NCBI RefSeq assembly: GCF_035961655.1
Contig: NZ_CP108393.1
Coordinates: 7,711,501 to 7,775,500, forward strand
Direction: 5' to 3'
DNA length: 64,000 bases
Source: Streptomyces sp. NBC_01317
GTDB taxonomy: Bacteria > Actinomycetota > Actinomycetes > Streptomycetales > Streptomycetaceae
The translations under genes and the position numbers were made by a program. This document shows positions 1 through 9,668 of this stretch, in pieces. The notes under the pieces were generated by a model, which ran no database searches, was not told where the DNA came from, and saw nothing but the letters and a program-made list of their open reading frames with translations. Numbering within the stretch: the first letter of the stretch is position 1; each line of letters begins with the position of its first letter.

Positions 1-1139
1 CCGACGCGATCACCCAGCTCTCCGCGCTCGCCGCCGTCACCGAGCGGATCGGCCTGGTGGCGACCCAGAACACCACGTACAACTATCCGGCCGATCTGGC
101 CCGCCGTCTGGCGAGCCTCGATCTGCTGTCCGAGGGCCGGGCCGGCTGGAACATCGTCACCACCGACAACGCCTGGACGGGCGCCAACTTCCGCCACGGC
201 GGCTGGCTGGAGCACGAGCGCCGTTACGAGCGGGCCGGGGAGTTCGTCGAAGCGGCCAAGGAGCTGTGGTCGTCCTGGGCCCCGGACGCCGTCGCGCCCG
301 GCGGGCGGGCCGCGAGCTGGGCCCGTACCGGTTCCGTCACCCCGGTCGGGCGGGACAGCGATCTTGTACGGCTGCGCGCCACGGCCACCGTGCCGGGCAG
401 CCGCCAGGGCCGTCCCGTGCTCTTCCAGGCCGGGGACTCGGACGGCGGCCGGGAACTGGCGGCCCGCCACGCCGACGTGGTGTTCTCCGCCAACGCGGAG
501 TACGGCAAGGCCGTCGCGTACGCCGCCGACCTGCGCGAACGGCTGGCCCGCCACGGCCGCACACCGGACTCGCTGCGGATCCTGCCGGGCGCGAGCCTCA
601 TCCTCGGCGACACACCGGCCGAGGCGGAGGAGAAGGCCCGCTGGGTACGGCGGGAGCAGGTCAACGGTCCCCGGGCGATCGCCTTCCTGGAGCAGTACTG
701 GGGCACCGACCTCTCCGCCTACGACCCGGACGGACCGCTGCCCGACATCGAGCCCGGTGAGGACGAACTCGATCCCTCCCGGGGCACGATCGCGATCTCG
801 CACCGCAGCGGCAAGCTGGCCCTGATCCAGAAGTGGCGCGACCTCGCGGCCGAACGCGGCCTGTCGATCCGTGAGCTGGTGCTCGAAGTGTCGCCGGGCC
901 ACCCGTCCTTCGTCGGCACCCCTTCGACCGTCGCCGACGAGTGGACCCGCTATGTCCGCACCCGCGCCGTCGACGGCTTCAACCTCCTGCCGCACCTGCT
1001 CCCCGCCTCGCTCACGGACATCGTCGACAAGCTCGTCCCGGAACTCCAGGAACGGGGTGTGTACCGGACCGCTTACGAGGGCACCACCCTGCGCGAACAC
1101 CTCGACCTGCCGCCGCTTCCCGCCGTCCCGGGCGCCTGA
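1..1139 (+). CDS. FMN-dependent monooxygenase, NtaA/SnaA/DszA (LLM) family, 5' end outside window
   Basis: The reading frame is already open at base 3, so the N-terminus lies upstream of the window; about 379 residues remain. The family oxidises carbon-sulfur, carbon-nitrogen or aminopolycarboxylate substrates using FMNH2 supplied by a separate reductase. The visible part has the family blocks SLDLLSEGRAGWNIVT and RPVLFQAGDSDGGRELAARHAD, and the C-terminal YEGTTLREHL segment. It is clearly paralogous to the protein encoded at 21452-22810, with the same blocks in the same order. It converges on the sugar ABC operon with only 57 bases between them. The true substrate cannot be read from sequence. 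Confidence 0.9.
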   Translation, partial: DAITQLSALAAVTERIGLVATQNTTYNYPADLARRLASLDLLSEGRAGWNIVTTDNAWTGANFRHGGWLEHERRYERAGEFVEAAKELWSSWAPDAVAPGGRAASWARTGSVTPVGRDSDLVRLRATATVPGSRQGRPVLFQAGDSDGGRELAARHADVVFSANAEYGKAVAYAADLRERLARHGRTPDSLRILPGASLILGDTPAEAEEKARWVRREQVNGPRAIAFLEQYWGTDLSAYDPDGPLPDIEPGEDELDPSRGTIAISHRSGKLALIQKWRDLAAERGLSIRELVLEVSPGHPSFVGTPSTVADEWTRYVRTRAVDGFNLLPHLLPASLTDIVDKLVPELQERGVYRTAYEGTTLREHLDLPPLPAVPGA

Positions 1140-1196
1140 TCCGCGACCCGAGCAGGACCGCGACACGCCCACGGCACGGGCCGCCCCCTCCCCGGA

Positions 1197-2396
1197 TCAG
1201 GCCCTGCCGTGCGCCTGTTGCGACTGCCGCGACAGCGAGTCGATGACCACCGCCGCCAGCAGCACACCCCCGGTGATCATGAGCTGTACGGCCGACTGGA
1301 TCCCCAGCAGCGCCATGCCCGAGGCGATCGACTGGATGACCAGGATGCCGAGCAGCGCCGACCAGGTCGTCCCCCGTCCGCCGTACAGGCTGGCGCCCCC
1401 GACGACCGCCGCGGCGATCGCGTTCATCAGCAGCATGACGGAGCCCGACGTCTGGTTCGCCGCGGTGATCCGGGAGGCCAGGAACAGGCCGCCCACCGCC
1501 GCCATCGTCCCGGACACCATGAAGACCGAGATACGCACGAGCACCACATGGACCCCGGTGCGCCGGGTGGCCTCGATGCCGCCGCCGATGGCGTACACCT
1601 TCCGTCCGTACGGCGTACGGCGGAGGAGGATGTCCAGCGCCGCGATCAGGACGAGGAAGATGAGCAGGGCCAGCGGCAGCCCCTGGAACCGGTTGAGCAC
1701 GGCGGCGGCGGCGAACGCGATGACCGCCACCACCGCCGTCCGCACCCCGGTCTCGGCGAGCCGCTTGGTGGGCATCCCGGCGCCCTTGCGACGCCGCCGG
1801 TCCCGCCAGGACACCAGGAAGAACGCGGCGGTGCCGAAGGCCGCGAGACCGTACGCGACCCCGTCGTCGTGGAAGTAATAGCTGGTCAGCTGGGCGACGA
1901 AGCCCTGGTCGTCGAGGTTGATCGTGGCGCTGGTGCCCAGGATGTAGAGCATGAGGCCGCTCCACCCCAGCAGCCCGGCGAGCGTCACCACGAACGCCGG
2001 TACGCCGACCCTGGCCACGATGTAGCCCTGGAAGGCGCCGACGGCCGTCCCGACGAGCACGGCCACCACCACCGCCACCCACTCGGTCACCCCGTGGAGC
2101 ACGTTCTGCACCGCGAACACGGCCGCCGCGAGGCCGCTGACCGAACCGGCCGACAGGTCGATGTCCCCGATCAGCAGGACGAAGACGATCCCGACCGCGA
2201 TCAGTCCGGTGCCGACGATGTCCACGCTGAGGTTGGACAGGTTGCGGGGCGACAGGAAGCGGGAGTTGAGACTCTGGAAGACGATCCAGATCACGACGAG
2301 CCCGACTACCGCCGGGACCGAGCCGAGTTCGCCGCTGCCGAGTCTGCGGCCGAACGCCCGGGCGACGCGGGAGAGGGCCGTGACGAACGTGCTCAG
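1197..2396 (-). CDS. Sugar ABC transporter permease (XylH/RbsC type)
   Basis: About 399 residues with roughly ten hydrophobic segments, in the branched-chain-amino-acid/ribose-type permease family; the length matches XylH-like permeases rather than the shorter RbsC. It would form the membrane channel for the neighbouring ATPase and binding protein. The start is inferred as CTG at 2396, which overlaps the TGA of the upstream ATPase gene and has GGAGGG a few bases upstream. No ATG or GTG lies at a sensible place, so the start is less certain than the gene. Third gene of a binding protein-ATPase-permease operon. Confidence 0.85.
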   Translation of the reverse strand: MSTFVTALSRVARAFGRRLGSGELGSVPAVVGLVVIWIVFQSLNSRFLSPRNLSNLSVDIVGTGLIAVGIVFVLLIGDIDLSAGSVSGLAAAVFAVQNVLHGVTEWVAVVVAVLVGTAVGAFQGYIVARVGVPAFVVTLAGLLGWSGLMLYILGTSATINLDDQGFVAQLTSYYFHDDGVAYGLAAFGTAAFFLVSWRDRRRRKGAGMPTKRLAETGVRTAVVAVIAFAAAAVLNRFQGLPLALLIFLVLIAALDILLRRTPYGRKVYAIGGGIEATRRTGVHVVLVRISVFMVSGTMAAVGGLFLASRITAANQTSGSVMLLMNAIAAAVVGGASLYGGRGTTWSALLGILVIQSIASGMALLGIQSAVQLMITGGVLLAAVVIDSLSRQSQQAHGRA

Positions 2397-3181
2397 GACT
2401 CGTCCCTCCCCACGCCCGGTGGGCGGCGGGTCACGGCGCTGCGCGTCGCGCCGGTCATGGACGCGAGGATCTGTTCCTGGGAGGTGGTGCCCACGTCGAA
2501 GGAGCCGTTGTTGCGGCCGAGGTGCAGGACCGCCACCCGGTCGGCGACGGCCTTGATGTCCCCCATGTTGTGACTGATGATCAGCACGCCGAGGCCCTGG
2601 TCGCGCAGCCGCTCGACCAGGTCGAGGACCCGGACGGTCTGCTGGATGCCGAGGGCTGCGGTGGGCTCGTCCAGGAGGAGCATCTTCGGCGCGCCGAGGA
2701 GCGAGCGGGTGAGGGCGACGGTCCGCCGCTCCCCTCCGGACAGCGAGGCGACCCGGACGCGCACATGGGGGACGTGGAGGGGCAGCGTCGTCTCCAGCAG
2801 TTCGCGGGTACGGCGTTCCATCTCGACCTCGTCGAGGATGCCCCACCTGCTGATCTCACGGCCGAGGAACAGGTTGCCGACGATGTCGAGGTTGTCGCAG
2901 AGCGCGAGGTCCTGGTAGACGGTCGCGATGCCCAGGCCCTTGGCGTCGTGGGGGCGCTTGATCCGTACCGGCCGTCCCTCCCACTCGATGACTCCGGTGT
3001 CGGCGGGGTCGACGCCCGCGATCACCTTGACGAGCGTGGACTTGCCGGCGCCGTTGTCGCCCATCAGGGCGACGACCTCACCGGCCCGGACCTCCAGCTC
3101 GACGTCCGTGAGCGCCTGCACGGCGCCGTAGCGCTTGGAGACGCCTCGCACGGCCAGCAGGGGCGCGGCGGTCACGGTCAC
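2393..3181 (-). CDS. Sugar ABC transporter ATP-binding protein (single ATPase domain, XylG/RbsA type)
   Basis: 262 residues. Walker A is GDNGAGKST, the ABC signature is SLSGGERR, and Walker B is MLLLDEPTAAL followed by a switch His in IISHN. Unlike RbsA or E. coli XylG, which carry two fused ATPase domains, only one is present, so the working transporter would use a homodimer. The GTG start at 3181 is chosen because AGGAGG lies six bases upstream. The gene follows the binding-protein gene by 19 bases and overlaps the permease start, consistent with one operon. Confidence 0.9.
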   Translation of the reverse strand: MTVTAAPLLAVRGVSKRYGAVQALTDVELEVRAGEVVALMGDNGAGKSTLVKVIAGVDPADTGVIEWEGRPVRIKRPHDAKGLGIATVYQDLALCDNLDIVGNLFLGREISRWGILDEVEMERRTRELLETTLPLHVPHVRVRVASLSGGERRTVALTRSLLGAPKMLLLDEPTAALGIQQTVRVLDLVERLRDQGLGVLIISHNMGDIKAVADRVAVLHLGRNNGSFDVGTTSQEQILASMTGATRSAVTRRPPGVGRDES

Positions 3182-3200
3182 CAACTCCCTCCTCGCCCCG

Positions 3201-4325
3201 TTACGTGGTGAGTCCGGCCTTCTCGCACGCCGACGCGAACCTCGGAGAGCAGATCTGGCCAATCGTGTACATGCCGTCCTTGACGACGGTGCTCTTGATG
3301 GTGCCGACGGTCACCGTGATCCCGTTGAGCAGGACGGCCGGGATGTCCTCGGTGGTGGGGCTGTTCACCCGGTCGGGCGCCTGCTTGCCGAGCTTCTGGC
3401 CCCGGCCCAGGGTGAGGGCCATCTCGGCGGCGGCATCGGCCTCGGGCGCGAAGGGCTTGTACACCGTCATGTACTGACTACCGACGACGATGCGCTGTAC
3501 GGCGGGCAGCTCGGCGTCCTGGCCGGTGACGGGCGGCAGCGGGCTGACGACGTTCGCCCTCAGGGACGCGATGACACCGGCGGCGAGACCGTCGTTGGCG
3601 GCGTACACCCCGTTGATGTGGTCGGCGCCGAGGGACCCGATCGCGCCCGACATGTTGCTGTTGGCGACTTCCGGTTTCCATCCCGCGGTGTCGTACGACT
3701 TGCCGATACGCACCTTGCCGCGCAGGACGGAGAGGGCGCCCCGCTTGAACAGGTTCGCGTTGGGGTCGGCGGACGGGTCGCCGTTCATCATGACGATCTG
3801 GCGGTCGGCCGCGTGCGGGCCGAGGGCCTTGAGCAGGGCCGTGCCCTGGAGTCTGCCGACCTGTTCCCCGTCGAAGGAGACGTACCCGGAGATCGGGCCC
3901 TCGCTCAGCCGGTCGTACGAGATGACCGGGATGTTCGCCGCTTTCACCTCCTTGACCGAGGAGGTCAGCGCCTTGGCGTCGACGGGGGTGAGGATCAGCG
4001 CGTCGACCCCCTGGGTGATCATGGAGTCCACCTGCTGCTGCTGGGCCGCCACATCGCCCCGGGCGTTGCCGTACCTGACCCGGCAGTTGTCGCACAGCTC
4101 CTTGACCCTGCGCTCGATCAGCGGCCTGTCGAACTTCTCCCAGCGGGAGGCACGGCTGTCCGGGAGCAGCAGGCCGATCGTCACCCCGCTGTCGCTCGAA
4201 CCGTTTCCCCCGCCGCCCCCACCGCCGTCGCCGCAGGCGGAGAGGGCGAGGCCCGCGGCCACCACCGACACGGCGAGGGTGACGGCGGTGGGACGGAGCC
4301 CGGCAGGTGGTGCGGTCCGGAACAC
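3201..4325 (-). CDS. Sugar ABC transporter substrate-binding lipoprotein (XylF-like)
   Basis: 374 residues. The N-terminus is a lipoprotein signal with lipobox LSAC (Cys31), then a glycine-rich tether and a type I periplasmic-binding fold. The stretches TIGLLLPDSRASRWEKFDRP and DALILTPVDAKAL resemble the XylF/ChvE group of aldose-binding proteins, so xylose or a related pentose is a reasonable guess but not shown by sequence. First gene of the three-gene transporter operon; no sugar-sensing regulator (LacI, ROK) lies beside it inside the window. Confidence 0.88.
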   Translation of the reverse strand: MFRTAPPAGLRPTAVTLAVSVVAAGLALSACGDGGGGGGGNGSSDSGVTIGLLLPDSRASRWEKFDRPLIERRVKELCDNCRVRYGNARGDVAAQQQQVDSMITQGVDALILTPVDAKALTSSVKEVKAANIPVISYDRLSEGPISGYVSFDGEQVGRLQGTALLKALGPHAADRQIVMMNGDPSADPNANLFKRGALSVLRGKVRIGKSYDTAGWKPEVANSNMSGAIGSLGADHINGVYAANDGLAAGVIASLRANVVSPLPPVTGQDAELPAVQRIVVGSQYMTVYKPFAPEADAAAEMALTLGRGQKLGKQAPDRVNSPTTEDIPAVLLNGITVTVGTIKSTVVKDGMYTIGQICSPRFASACEKAGLTT

Positions 4326-4402
4326 TCGGAGTTCCTCCTCGCCCGTTCGACGGCGCCCTCCTGACCCGGCACCGGAGGCGGTACGGGCAGGTCGGACGCG
4401 GC

Positions 4403-6934
4403 CTACCCTGCCACGGGCCCGGCGTCCGGGCCCGGCGCCTCGCGTGGCGGCACCGTGATTTCACTCCACACCTGTTTGCCGCCGCTCACCGGCACCGAAC
4501 CCCAGGCCGCCGACATCGCCTCGACCAGCAGGATGCCGCGCCCGCCGGTGGACTCCCAGTCGACGATCACCGGTTTGGCGGGCGCGCGGGGGGACCCGTC
4601 GGTCACGGCGATCCGCAGCCGGTCCGCGGCCAGCGCGAGGTCGAGGCGCACCGATCCCTGGGTGTGCACCAGGGCGTTGGTGACCATCTCGGAGACGATG
4701 AGGAGCACCACGTCCGCCTCGTCGGACAGGCTCCACGTGCGCAGGGTCCGCGCGGTGAACCGGCGCGCGTGCATGACCGCGTCCGGCAGCCGCCACACCG
4801 TCCAGCTGGCCCGGACCGGCCGGACCTTCATCCCGTCGTAGCGCATCAGCAGCAGCGCCACGTCGTCGTCCCGCCGCCCGCCGCCGCCGAGCATCGTGTC
4901 GGCCATCCGGCCGGGGTCGGAGGTGTCGGTGGAGCCGAGCACCTCGCACATCCGGCGCATGCCGTCCTCCAGATGGAGGATCTGGGACTCGACCAGGCCG
5001 TCGGTCAGCAGGGCGAGGACCGTGCCGGGGGCCAGCCCGAGCGTGGTCATGGGGAACTCCGCGTCCGCGACGACACCCAGCGGGGGGCCGCCCTCGGTTG
5101 CCATCTCCTCCGTGGAGCCGTCCGGGTGACGCAGCAGCGGCGGGAGGTGCCCCGCCCGTACGAACCAGGCGTCGCCCTCCTCCATGTCCAGCTCGACGTA
5201 GCAGCAGGTGGCGAACAGGTCGGTCTCCATGCCGACGAGCAGGCGGTTGGCGTGCGAGACGACCACGTCCGGCGGGTGGCCCTCGACCGCGTACGCCCTG
5301 ATCGCCGTACGCATCTGGCCCATGATCGTCGCGGCGGCGGCGCTGTGTCCCTGCACGTCGCCGATGACCAGGGCGACCCGCCCCTCGGAGAGCGGGATGA
5401 CGTCGTACCAGTCGCCGCCCACGGCGAGTCCCGCCATCGCGGGAAGGTAGCGGGCGACGGCCACCCCGCCGGCCAGCGGCGGGAGCCTGCGGGGCAGCAG
5501 GCTGCGCTGGAGCGTGGTGGCGAGTTCGTGCTCGGCGTCGAAGGCGCGGGCGCGCTTGAGGGCCTGCCCCACCAGGCCCGCCGTGGCGGTGAGCAGGGAC
5601 CGCTCCTCGGGGCGGAACTCGTGCGGCTCGTCCCAGCCCACCAGGCACGCGCCGACCACCCGCCCCTCGGCGGGGAGCGGCAGGACGGCGAGCCCGCCGG
5701 GGCCCACGTCCGCGAGACCGCCCTCGCTCGCGGGGCCTTCCGGCCACAGGCTGACCCGGCCCTCGCGCAGCGTGTCCGCCAGCGTGGGGAGGGACCGGAT
5801 CGGCAGGTCGGGCCACTCCGAACGCCACTCCGACTGCCAGACGTCCGGCCACGCGGAGGGCTCCGGCGGATCGAGCGCGAGGACGACCAGCCGGTCCGAC
5901 TCGATCTCGGCGAACGCCACCCGGTCGGCCCCCAGCGGGCCGCGGAGCGCGGAGACCAGCACCCGGCCCACGTCCCGGACGCTCTTCGCGCCCGCCAGCG
6001 CCGCGGCGAGCCGCTGCACGCGGGACACCTCGTCGGCGCTGGGCCGCAGCGCGTGGGCGTCGGCGACCACGCCCACCACCCGGTCCGGCCGGCCGGAGCT
6101 GTCGGCCACCACACGGCAGCGCAGTTGGAGCCAGCGCAGCTCGCCCGTGATCCGGCGGACGCGGAACTCCAGTTCCCGGCTGCCCGAGGTCACCTTGCCC
6201 GGTTCCATCAGGGACATCAGTGCGGGCAGGTCGTCGGGGACGGAGTGCGCCAGGAGGGTCTCCACGCGGCCGTCGAAGTCGTCCGGCGCCATGTCGACCA
6301 GTTCGAGGACCCGGGCGTCCGCCTTGATCCGCCCGGTGCTGAGGACGAGGCTGAACTTCCCGACCCGCAGCGCGTCGGGAGGGGCGGCGGGCAGGACCGA
6401 CGGCGGCGGGCGGCCGGCGGTCAGGACACTGCCCGGCTCACCGTGCGCTTCGAGCCGCGCGGCGACCTGGTCGGCGTACACCTCCAGGAAATCGCGCCGC
6501 TCGACGTCAAAGCCCCCTTCGTCGTCGTCCACCACGAGCAGGCAGCCCAGCCGCCAGGGCAGCGCGCCCAGCGAGATGTCGACCGGGAGGGTCCGCTGTC
6601 CTGTCTCGCCGTACGAGGCGAGTTCGCCGGGGCCGAGCCAGACGGGGTGTCCGGTGCAGTACGCGTCGGTGACCGGCGACCTGCTCGACAGGGCGTACCC
6701 GTCCGGCAGCGGGATCCGGTCGCGCAGCCGCCCGGACGACTGGGCCAGCCGCAGCGCCCTTCCGCCCGCGTCCAGGACGTAGACGGCGACGAGCGCGGCG
6801 CCGGCGAACGCCAGCATCTGCCCCGCGACGGCCTCCTGCTCGTCCGTGCCCGGCGGCAGACCGCTGTCGGCCCCGCCTGCCGGGTCCGCCCACAGCCTCG
6901 GGACTTCGACCTCGGTGCCACCATCACCGGACAT
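4403..6934 (-). CDS. Multidomain SpoIIE-type PP2C phosphatase with GAF, PAS, GAF and HATPase domains
   Basis: 843 residues. Order: GAF-like (about 35-165), PAS-like (190-295), second GAF-like (305-460), SpoIIE/PP2C phosphatase (490-700) and RsbW-type HATPase (710-830). Catalytic motifs are intact: GGDWYD at 506-511, GDVQGH at 525-530, LLTDGLVES at 642-650 and DDDVALLL at 689-696. The kinase N-box EMVTNAL (749-755) and G-box GGRGILLVE (797-805) are present. Such proteins typically act on anti-sigma-factor antagonists in partner-switching control of SigB-family sigma factors. Having both phosphatase and kinase-like modules on one chain is common in Streptomyces. Soluble; no membrane segment seen. 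Confidence 0.93.
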   Translation of the reverse strand: MSGDGGTEVEVPRLWADPAGGADSGLPPGTDEQEAVAGQMLAFAGAALVAVYVLDAGGRALRLAQSSGRLRDRIPLPDGYALSSRSPVTDAYCTGHPVWLGPGELASYGETGQRTLPVDISLGALPWRLGCLLVVDDDEGGFDVERRDFLEVYADQVAARLEAHGEPGSVLTAGRPPPSVLPAAPPDALRVGKFSLVLSTGRIKADARVLELVDMAPDDFDGRVETLLAHSVPDDLPALMSLMEPGKVTSGSRELEFRVRRITGELRWLQLRCRVVADSSGRPDRVVGVVADAHALRPSADEVSRVQRLAAALAGAKSVRDVGRVLVSALRGPLGADRVAFAEIESDRLVVLALDPPEPSAWPDVWQSEWRSEWPDLPIRSLPTLADTLREGRVSLWPEGPASEGGLADVGPGGLAVLPLPAEGRVVGACLVGWDEPHEFRPEERSLLTATAGLVGQALKRARAFDAEHELATTLQRSLLPRRLPPLAGGVAVARYLPAMAGLAVGGDWYDVIPLSEGRVALVIGDVQGHSAAAATIMGQMRTAIRAYAVEGHPPDVVVSHANRLLVGMETDLFATCCYVELDMEEGDAWFVRAGHLPPLLRHPDGSTEEMATEGGPPLGVVADAEFPMTTLGLAPGTVLALLTDGLVESQILHLEDGMRRMCEVLGSTDTSDPGRMADTMLGGGGRRDDDVALLLMRYDGMKVRPVRASWTVWRLPDAVMHARRFTARTLRTWSLSDEADVVLLIVSEMVTNALVHTQGSVRLDLALAADRLRIAVTDGSPRAPAKPVIVDWESTGGRGILLVEAMSAAWGSVPVSGGKQVWSEITVPPREAPGPDAGPVAG

Positions 6935-7181
6935 TCCGCAGTATCACCTACGTCCCATCATCCACTCGCGGCGTACATGGGGGCCAGTCCGGCGGCGCCG
7001 CCGGTACGGGGACCTCGCTGTTGTCGTGGTCCGTCGTCCGTACGACCCGGGGCGTCGTCGTGCCGGGTACCACCCAGTTTTGCCGCTGTCCCGCGCGAGC
7101 GCCATCATTGCGACGCCACGAGCTGCCCGTCCGGAGGACCGTTCCGCCCAGGACCGGGGAACCGCCGCGCCCTCTACGACG

Positions 7182-7817
7182 CTACTTCGCCGTACGGGCC
7201 AACAGCGCTGACAGGTCGTGCACCTCGGCCTCCGCGCGCCGCGCGGGGACGCCGGCCGCGATCAGCGTGGCCGTCGCCGTCGCCGTACCGTCGTCCTGCC
7301 AGGCCTCGGCGCCGACGCTCTCTATCAGCGACAGCGCCATGGCCTCCAGGGCCGTACTGAGAACGCGCGGTGGCACATGCGCGGGGAGCGCGCCGACGGA
7401 CTGTCCCCGCTCCAGGATGCTCGTGACCCTCTCGCGTGCGGGGGAAAGCACTTCCGAGACCCGCTCGACGCCCAGATCGCGCCGGGCCAGCCCGATCAGC
7501 ATCCGGTAGCGGTCACCCACCGGCCAGATGCCGAGCACGAACCTGGCCAGCGCCCGCTCGGGCGGGTCGTCCGCCGACACGGCCGCCTCCACCGCCTCAC
7601 CCAGGACCCGCGACACCTCCTGGGCCACGGCCTCCAGCAGCGCGGGCCGCCCCGGGAAGTGCCCGAAGACGGTCCGGCGTACGACCCCGGTGGCCCGCGC
7701 GACCTCTTCCAGCGTCGCGTCCGGATTGCGGCTCAGTTCGACCTGGGCGACAGCCAGGATGCGTGCCCGGTTGGCACGGGCGTTGCGGCGCTGGGGCTCG
7801 GGGGCGGTCTTTGTCAT
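7182..7817 (-). CDS. TetR-family repressor, probable regulator of the divergent MFS exporter
   Basis: 211 residues from ATG 7817; a GTG at 7835 in frame would add six residues. The N-terminal helix-turn-helix is recognisable (ATLEEVARATGVVRRTVFGHFP), followed by a variable helical ligand domain. The gene is divergent from a DHA2-type exporter 163 bases away, and the intergenic region holds three copies of a 16-base imperfect dyad (see 7831-7947), one of them at its own 5' end. The likely role is drug- or metabolite-responsive repression of both genes. Confidence 0.9.
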   Translation of the reverse strand: MTKTAPEPQRRNARANRARILAVAQVELSRNPDATLEEVARATGVVRRTVFGHFPGRPALLEAVAQEVSRVLGEAVEAAVSADDPPERALARFVLGIWPVGDRYRMLIGLARRDLGVERVSEVLSPARERVTSILERGQSVGALPAHVPPRVLSTALEAMALSLIESVGAEAWQDDGTATATATLIAAGVPARRAEAEVHDLSALLARTAK

Positions 7818-7830
7818 GGGAGATCCAGTC

Positions 7831-7947
7831 TGCACATGCGTGGGCAGAGTCGCAATCTCCGGGCGGGGCCGGGACGCGGAGGGGGGTCGCGGCGGTCTGA
7901 TATTTGCACACCTATGGGCAAGAAGCTAACGTGCACATCGCTGAGCA
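7831..7947. promoter_or_regulatory. Three operator-like imperfect dyads between tetR and the MFS gene
   Basis: The same 16-base pattern TGCNCA-N4-TGNGCA (allowing one arm to vary) occurs at 7831-7846, 7905-7920 and 7932-7947. Copies read TGCACA-TGCG-TGGGCA, TGCACA-CCTA-TGGGCA and TGCACA-TCGC-TGAGCA. The first touches the 5' end of the repressor gene; the other two precede the exporter gene. Size and dyad form fit TetR operators. This is inferred from repetition and position only. Confidence 0.75.
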
Positions 7948-7980
7948 AATAAGAGCCGTCGCTCCCTGAAGGAAGCCGCC

Positions 7981-9588
7981 ATGCCTCTTCTCGCCTCGAC
8001 CCCGGTCGATCAAATGCGCTCCCCTTACTCCAAGAGGTGGTGGGCGCTCCTGGTGCTGTGCCTGAGTCTGCTGATCATCGTGATGGCCAACACCGCGCTC
8101 ATCGTGGCCGCGCCCGACATGACCCGGGACCTCGGTCTGGACAGCAGCGGGTTGCAGTGGGTCATCGACGCGTACACCGTTCCCTACGCGGCGCTGATGC
8201 TGCTCCTGGGTGCGATAGGCGACAAGTACAGCCGCCGGGGCGCACTGGTGGCCGGCCTCGGCGTCTTCGCGGCGGGGGCCGTGACGGGGAGTCTGGTGGA
8301 CTCCACGGGGGCCGTCATCACGGCCCGGGCCGTCATGGGTGTCGGAGCCGCCGTGATCATGCCGGCGACCCTCTCGCTGCTGGTGGCGACCTTCCCGCGT
8401 GAGGAACGGGCCCGGGCGATCACCGCCTGGACCGCCACCTCCGGTCTCGGCGTCGCCCTCGGGCCGCTCATCGCCGGGTGGCTGCTGGAGGACCACGCGT
8501 GGGGCTCGACGTTCCTCATCAACGTGCCGATCGCGCTGGCGGCGATCGTGGGTGCGTTCGTGCTGGTCCCGCCGTCCCGCGCCCGCGCCATGGGCCGGAT
8601 CGACGTGGTCGGCGGCCTGTTGTCCGTCGTCGCCGTCGGAGCGCTGGTGTACGCCATCATCGAGGGTCCGCACTTCGGATGGGGTACGGGTCCGGTCGCC
8701 GCGGCCGTCGTCGCCGTTCTCGCGATCATCGGCTTCGTCGTCCGGGAACTGCGCCATCCGCACCCGGTGCTCGACGTACGCAAGTTCCGGGACCGCGCGT
8801 TCAGCGGATCGACGATCGCCGTCCTGATGTTCTTCCTGGGCACGTTCGGCGCGCTCTACTACATGACCCAGCACCTCCAGTTCGTCCTGGGCTACAGCCC
8901 CCTCGAAACCGGCGTCCGCATGCTCCCGCTCGCCGCGGGCGTGTGTGTCGCCGCAGCGGTGACCGGGCGCCTGACGCCGCTGCTCGGCATGCGGACGACG
9001 GTGGTCACGGGCATGGCCCTCGGCACGGTCGCCGTCCTGCTGCTGACCCGTATCGACGCGGGCTCCACGTACAGCGACTTCCTCGTCCCGTTCATCCTGC
9101 TCGGCTTCGCCGTCGGACTGAGCGTCGCGCCCTGCACCGACACCATCATGGGCTCGTTCCCCGAGGACCAACTGGGCGTGGGCGGAGGCGTCAACGACAC
9201 CGCCCTCGAACTGGGCGGTTCGCTGGGCATCGCCATCCTCGGCTCCCTGCTGGCGACTTCGTACCGCGACAACCTGACGGAGGCCGTGGGCAAGGCACTT
9301 CCCCCGGAGCCGCTCGACGTCGCGCGCGACTCCATCGGCGGAGCCCTCGCCGTGGCCGGGGAACTGGCCCGCAACCCCCAGGCGACCCCGACCCCGGCCC
9401 AGGCCCAGGGCCTCGTCTCGGCGGCCCACACCGCGTTCTCCGACGCCATCGCCACCACCAGCCTGGTCGGCGGCATCATCATGGCAGCGGGCACGATGAT
9501 CGTCCTGGCCCTCCTCCCGAGCCGCAAGCACACCCGAACACGCGACGCGGCGCCCGGGGCCGACAGCGCCAGGACACCGGTGGCGTAG
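7981..9588 (+). CDS. MFS exporter, DHA2 (14-TM) drug:H+ antiporter family
   Basis: 535 residues with about fourteen hydrophobic segments. The DHA2 landmarks are visible: LQWVIDAYTVPYAALMLLLG in TM2, then the loop GDKYSRRGAL, and the motif-C-like region GLGVALGPLIAGWLL in TM5. The predicted role is proton-driven export of a hydrophobic compound across the cytoplasmic membrane. GAAGGAAG precedes the ATG at a normal distance. Transcribed away from a TetR gene with shared operator-like repeats, so probably induced by its own substrate. Confidence 0.92.
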   Translation: MPLLASTPVDQMRSPYSKRWWALLVLCLSLLIIVMANTALIVAAPDMTRDLGLDSSGLQWVIDAYTVPYAALMLLLGAIGDKYSRRGALVAGLGVFAAGAVTGSLVDSTGAVITARAVMGVGAAVIMPATLSLLVATFPREERARAITAWTATSGLGVALGPLIAGWLLEDHAWGSTFLINVPIALAAIVGAFVLVPPSRARAMGRIDVVGGLLSVVAVGALVYAIIEGPHFGWGTGPVAAAVVAVLAIIGFVVRELRHPHPVLDVRKFRDRAFSGSTIAVLMFFLGTFGALYYMTQHLQFVLGYSPLETGVRMLPLAAGVCVAAAVTGRLTPLLGMRTTVVTGMALGTVAVLLLTRIDAGSTYSDFLVPFILLGFAVGLSVAPCTDTIMGSFPEDQLGVGGGVNDTALELGGSLGIAILGSLLATSYRDNLTEAVGKALPPEPLDVARDSIGGALAVAGELARNPQATPTPAQAQGLVSAAHTAFSDAIATTSLVGGIIMAAGTMIVLALLPSRKHTRTRDAAPGADSARTPVA

Positions 9589-9668
9589 CCCGGACCCGGC
9601 CTGGAACCCGCCCGGTCGGGCGGCGGCGGTACTGTGCCGGGCAGGCGAGCGGGGCGGGGGTACGGGGT

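Noticed and set aside
4307..7360. A 1017-codon open frame on the + strand
   Set aside because: It is antisense to the SpoIIE phosphatase gene; the translation is low-complexity (Arg, Gly, His) and has no domain. Such long shadows are expected in high-GC DNA with strong third-position bias.
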